Shown here: piece by piece, positions 14,704 through 16,811 of the stretch | How positions within the stretch are numbered: position 1 is the stretch's first letter | Layout: every line of letters begins with the position of its first letter | Assembly (NCBI GenBank): GCA_031284765.1 | Contig: JAITXK010000101.1 | Location: 1-16,811 of the forward strand | DNA length: 16,811 nucleotides | Source: Candidatus Symbiothrix sp. | GTDB taxonomy: Bacteria > Bacteroidota > Bacteroidia > Bacteroidales > Azobacteroidaceae | Direction: 5' to 3' | Notes under the pieces: model-generated | What the model saw: only the letters and a program-made list of their open reading frames with translations | Databases searched by the model: none | What the model was told of the DNA's origin: nothing | Program-made: the position numbers and the translations under genes

Positions 14704-16811
14704 ATGGATATAGTTCTCGATACTCCCCCTTTTAAGCCTGAAGATATAGCTCAGGAACTGCCTGTTTTAGCATTAAAAAACATGCTTTTCTTTCCGGAAG
14801 TGCCCACTCCCATTAATATCTCCCGTTCCAAGTCCTTGAAACTGATACAGGAAGTTCAAAAGAAAGGCGGTTTTGTAGGCGTTTTCTGTCAAAAAGACAC
14901 GAACGAAGACAATCCGGGCTTTGACGACCTTTTTCCCATCGGATTGGTTGCCCAAATCCTGAATGTGGTAAAGGAAGACAACGAAAGCACCACGGCCTTG
15001 CTGGTGGGCGCCGACCGCGTTCGTTTAGAGTCAATTACGGCTGTTGACCCTTATCTGAAAGGGCGGTTTTCGCTTATGGAAACGATTCAGCCCTTGAAAT
15101 CGGACAAGGAAGTGAAGGAACAACTGAAAGCGATTAAAGATAAAACACTGGCGATTTTAACGTCCAAAATCGGCTTGCCGGACTTTGTAATGGATTCCTT
15201 GCGCCGTTCCAAAGACTATAATTACCTGGCTAATCTGGCCTTTACTTCGGTGGATGCCAATATTGAAGAAAAGCAGAAAATTTTGGCGAGCAACGATTTG
15301 AAAGAACGCTATAATCAACTGCTTTCGTTGTTAGACCATGATTATCAACTGCTGGAAATCAAAGAATCCATTCGTCGAAAAACGCAGGTAGAAATTGATA
15401 AACAGCAACGGGAATATTTCCTGCAACAGGAAATGAAAAACATTCAGGAAGCCTTGGGCGGCAATATTCAGGATATTGAATTGAAAGATATAAAGGAAAG
15501 AGCCGCTAAAATCAATTTTACACCCGAACAACGCAGTACTTTTGAAAAAGAATTGAAAAAGCTGGAACATTTGCATCCCCATTCGCCGGATTATTCTACG
15601 CAAATGTCTTATATTCAACAGATCTTATCCTTGCCTTGGAATATCTATACGTCCGATAATTTCAATTTGATACGCGCTAAAAAAGTATTGGATAAAGACC
15701 ATTTCGGCATGGAAAAAGTGAAGGAACGCATTTTGGAACATCTGGCCGTTTTGAAGTTGAAAGGGGATATGAAGTCGCCTATTGTCTGTCTTTTCGGTCC
15801 TCCGGGAGTGGGTAAAACATCGTTGGGCAAGTCGATTGCCGAAGCCTTGGGACGCAAATACATCCGTATGTCATTGGGTGGTCTGCACGATGAGGCTGAA
15901 ATTCGCGGACATCGCCGCACCTATATCGGCGCCATGCCGGGACGCATTATTCAAAGCATTCAAAAGACGGGTTCTTCCAATCCGGTCATCATCTTGGACG
16001 AAATAGACAAAATCGGGCAGGATTATCACGGCGACCCGGCCGCCGCGCTGTTGGAAGTGCTCGACCCGGAACAGAATTTCGCTTTTCACGACAATTATCT
16101 GGATATGGATTTCGACCTCTCGAAAGCGCTGTTTATCGCCACCGCCAACTCCCTGAACAATGTTTCGCAACCACTTTTAGACCGTATGGAACTGATTCAT
16201 GTGAGCGGTTACATCCTGGAGGAAAAAGTAGAAATAGCCAAAAAACATTTGTTGCCCCAACAATTGGAAAATCACGGCATCCCGAAGGAGAAATTCGATA
16301 TTCCCAAAAAAACGATGGAACAAATCATCGAATCTTATACGCGGGAATCGGGCGTTCGTGAACTGAACAAGAAGATTGCAAAGATTTTGCGGAAAATAGC
16401 CCGCCAGATTGCCGGAAATGCGGCTTATCCGCATAAACTTGCCGTCGAAGATTTATACGGATACTTGGGCGCTATCGAACATTCTAAAGACAAATATGAT
16501 GGGAATGAATATGCCGGCGTGGTTACCGGCTTGGCGTGGACGGCTGTTGGTGGCGAAATTTTAGTCATTGAAGTCAGCCTGAGCAAAGGCAAAGGTGCGA
16601 AACTGACTTTGACCGGTAATTTGGGTGATGTGATGAAGGAATCTGCCGTTTTGGCATTGGAATACATCAAGGCACACGCTTCGCGCCTGTCAATACCCGA
16701 CAAAGTGTTTGAGAAATGGAATGTGCATATCCATGTGCCGGAGGGCGCCATCCCTAAAGACGGCCCCAGCGCGGGTATCACGATGACAACCGCCTTGGTT
16801 TCGGCCTTTAC
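14704..16811 (+). CDS. lon: ATP-dependent protease Lon, 3' end beyond the window
   Basis: The first 702 codons of Lon, the cytoplasmic AAA+ protease that degrades misfolded and regulatory proteins. Order: N-terminal substrate-binding domain from about residue 17 (ELPVLALKNMLFFPEV) to 210, the characteristic helix REYFLQQEMK at 236-245, Walker A GPPGVGKT at 365-372, Walker B VIILDE at 428-433, a LLDRME arginine-finger region, and the start of the protease domain with the catalytic serine S689 in PKDGPSAGIT. The catalytic lysine lies past the window. The ATG at 14704 (MDIVLDTPPF) gives a short N-terminus. An in-frame ATG at 14629 would add 25 residues without Lon character and run through the likely promoter, so 14704 is preferred. 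No frameshift is seen in the visible part. Confidence 0.97.
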   Translation, partial: MDIVLDTPPFKPEDIAQELPVLALKNMLFFPEVPTPINISRSKSLKLIQEVQKKGGFVGVFCQKDTNEDNPGFDDLFPIGLVAQILNVVKEDNESTTALLVGADRVRLESITAVDPYLKGRFSLMETIQPLKSDKEVKEQLKAIKDKTLAILTSKIGLPDFVMDSLRRSKDYNYLANLAFTSVDANIEEKQKILASNDLKERYNQLLSLLDHDYQLLEIKESIRRKTQVEIDKQQREYFLQQEMKNIQEALGGNIQDIELKDIKERAAKINFTPEQRSTFEKELKKLEHLHPHSPDYSTQMSYIQQILSLPWNIYTSDNFNLIRAKKVLDKDHFGMEKVKERILEHLAVLKLKGDMKSPIVCLFGPPGVGKTSLGKSIAEALGRKYIRMSLGGLHDEAEIRGHRRTYIGAMPGRIIQSIQKTGSSNPVIILDEIDKIGQDYHGDPAAALLEVLDPEQNFAFHDNYLDMDFDLSKALFIATANSLNNVSQPLLDRMELIHVSGYILEEKVEIAKKHLLPQQLENHGIPKEKFDIPKKTMEQIIESYTRESGVRELNKKIAKILRKIARQIAGNAAYPHKLAVEDLYGYLGAIEHSKDKYDGNEYAGVVTGLAWTAVGGEILVIEVSLSKGKGAKLTLTGNLGDVMKESAVLALEYIKAHASRLSIPDKVFEKWNVHIHVPEGAIPKDGPSAGITMTTALVSAF

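Overview
The window looks like a chromosomal piece of a member of the Bacteroidota, probably order Bacteroidales. The grounds are the TAnnTTTG-type -7 boxes upstream of several genes, a small secreted protein that resembles a type IX secretion C-terminal domain, the protein sequences of TrkA, TrkH, Dxs and Lon, and the dxs-trkA-trkH order, which I recall as common in Bacteroidales. No species can be named. No rRNA, tRNA, CRISPR array or insertion sequence was seen.

Layout: a short secreted protein (8-325, +) faces trkH (340-1803, -). Six tightly packed minus-strand genes (1810-9789) follow, then trkA (9945-11279, -) and dxs (11276-13177, -), which overlap by 4 bases. A 438-base non-coding stretch holds a 21-bp minisatellite with ten full copies. 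metA (13616-14554, -) and the 5' two thirds or more of lon (14704 to the window end, +) are divergent and separated by 149 bases.

The most interesting part is the six-gene block. In transcription order it encodes a vWA-like lipoprotein, a small polytopic membrane protein, a tubulin/FtsZ-fold protein, a 1113-residue protein with an actin/Hsp70-fold ATPase behind about 560 unrecognised residues, and two membrane-anchored proteins with helical, probably coiled-coil segments. Gaps between these genes are only 3 to 12 bases, and the last gene is 6 bases from trkH. A good -7 box lies just before the first gene. The block therefore looks like one operon with its own promoter that has come to sit between trkA and trkH and now carries trkH as its final gene. 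I do not recognise a named system with this composition. The pairing of an actin-fold with a tubulin-fold protein recalls FtsA/FtsZ. Together with membrane anchors and a lipoprotein it suggests an envelope-spanning NTP-driven assembly, but its function (defence, stress, envelope organisation, control of TrkH) cannot be read from the sequence.

The flanking genes are housekeeping: TrkA/TrkH potassium uptake, Dxs (first step of the MEP isoprenoid pathway), MetA (methionine synthesis, with the glutamate at position 111 that predicts acetyl-CoA use) and the Lon protease.
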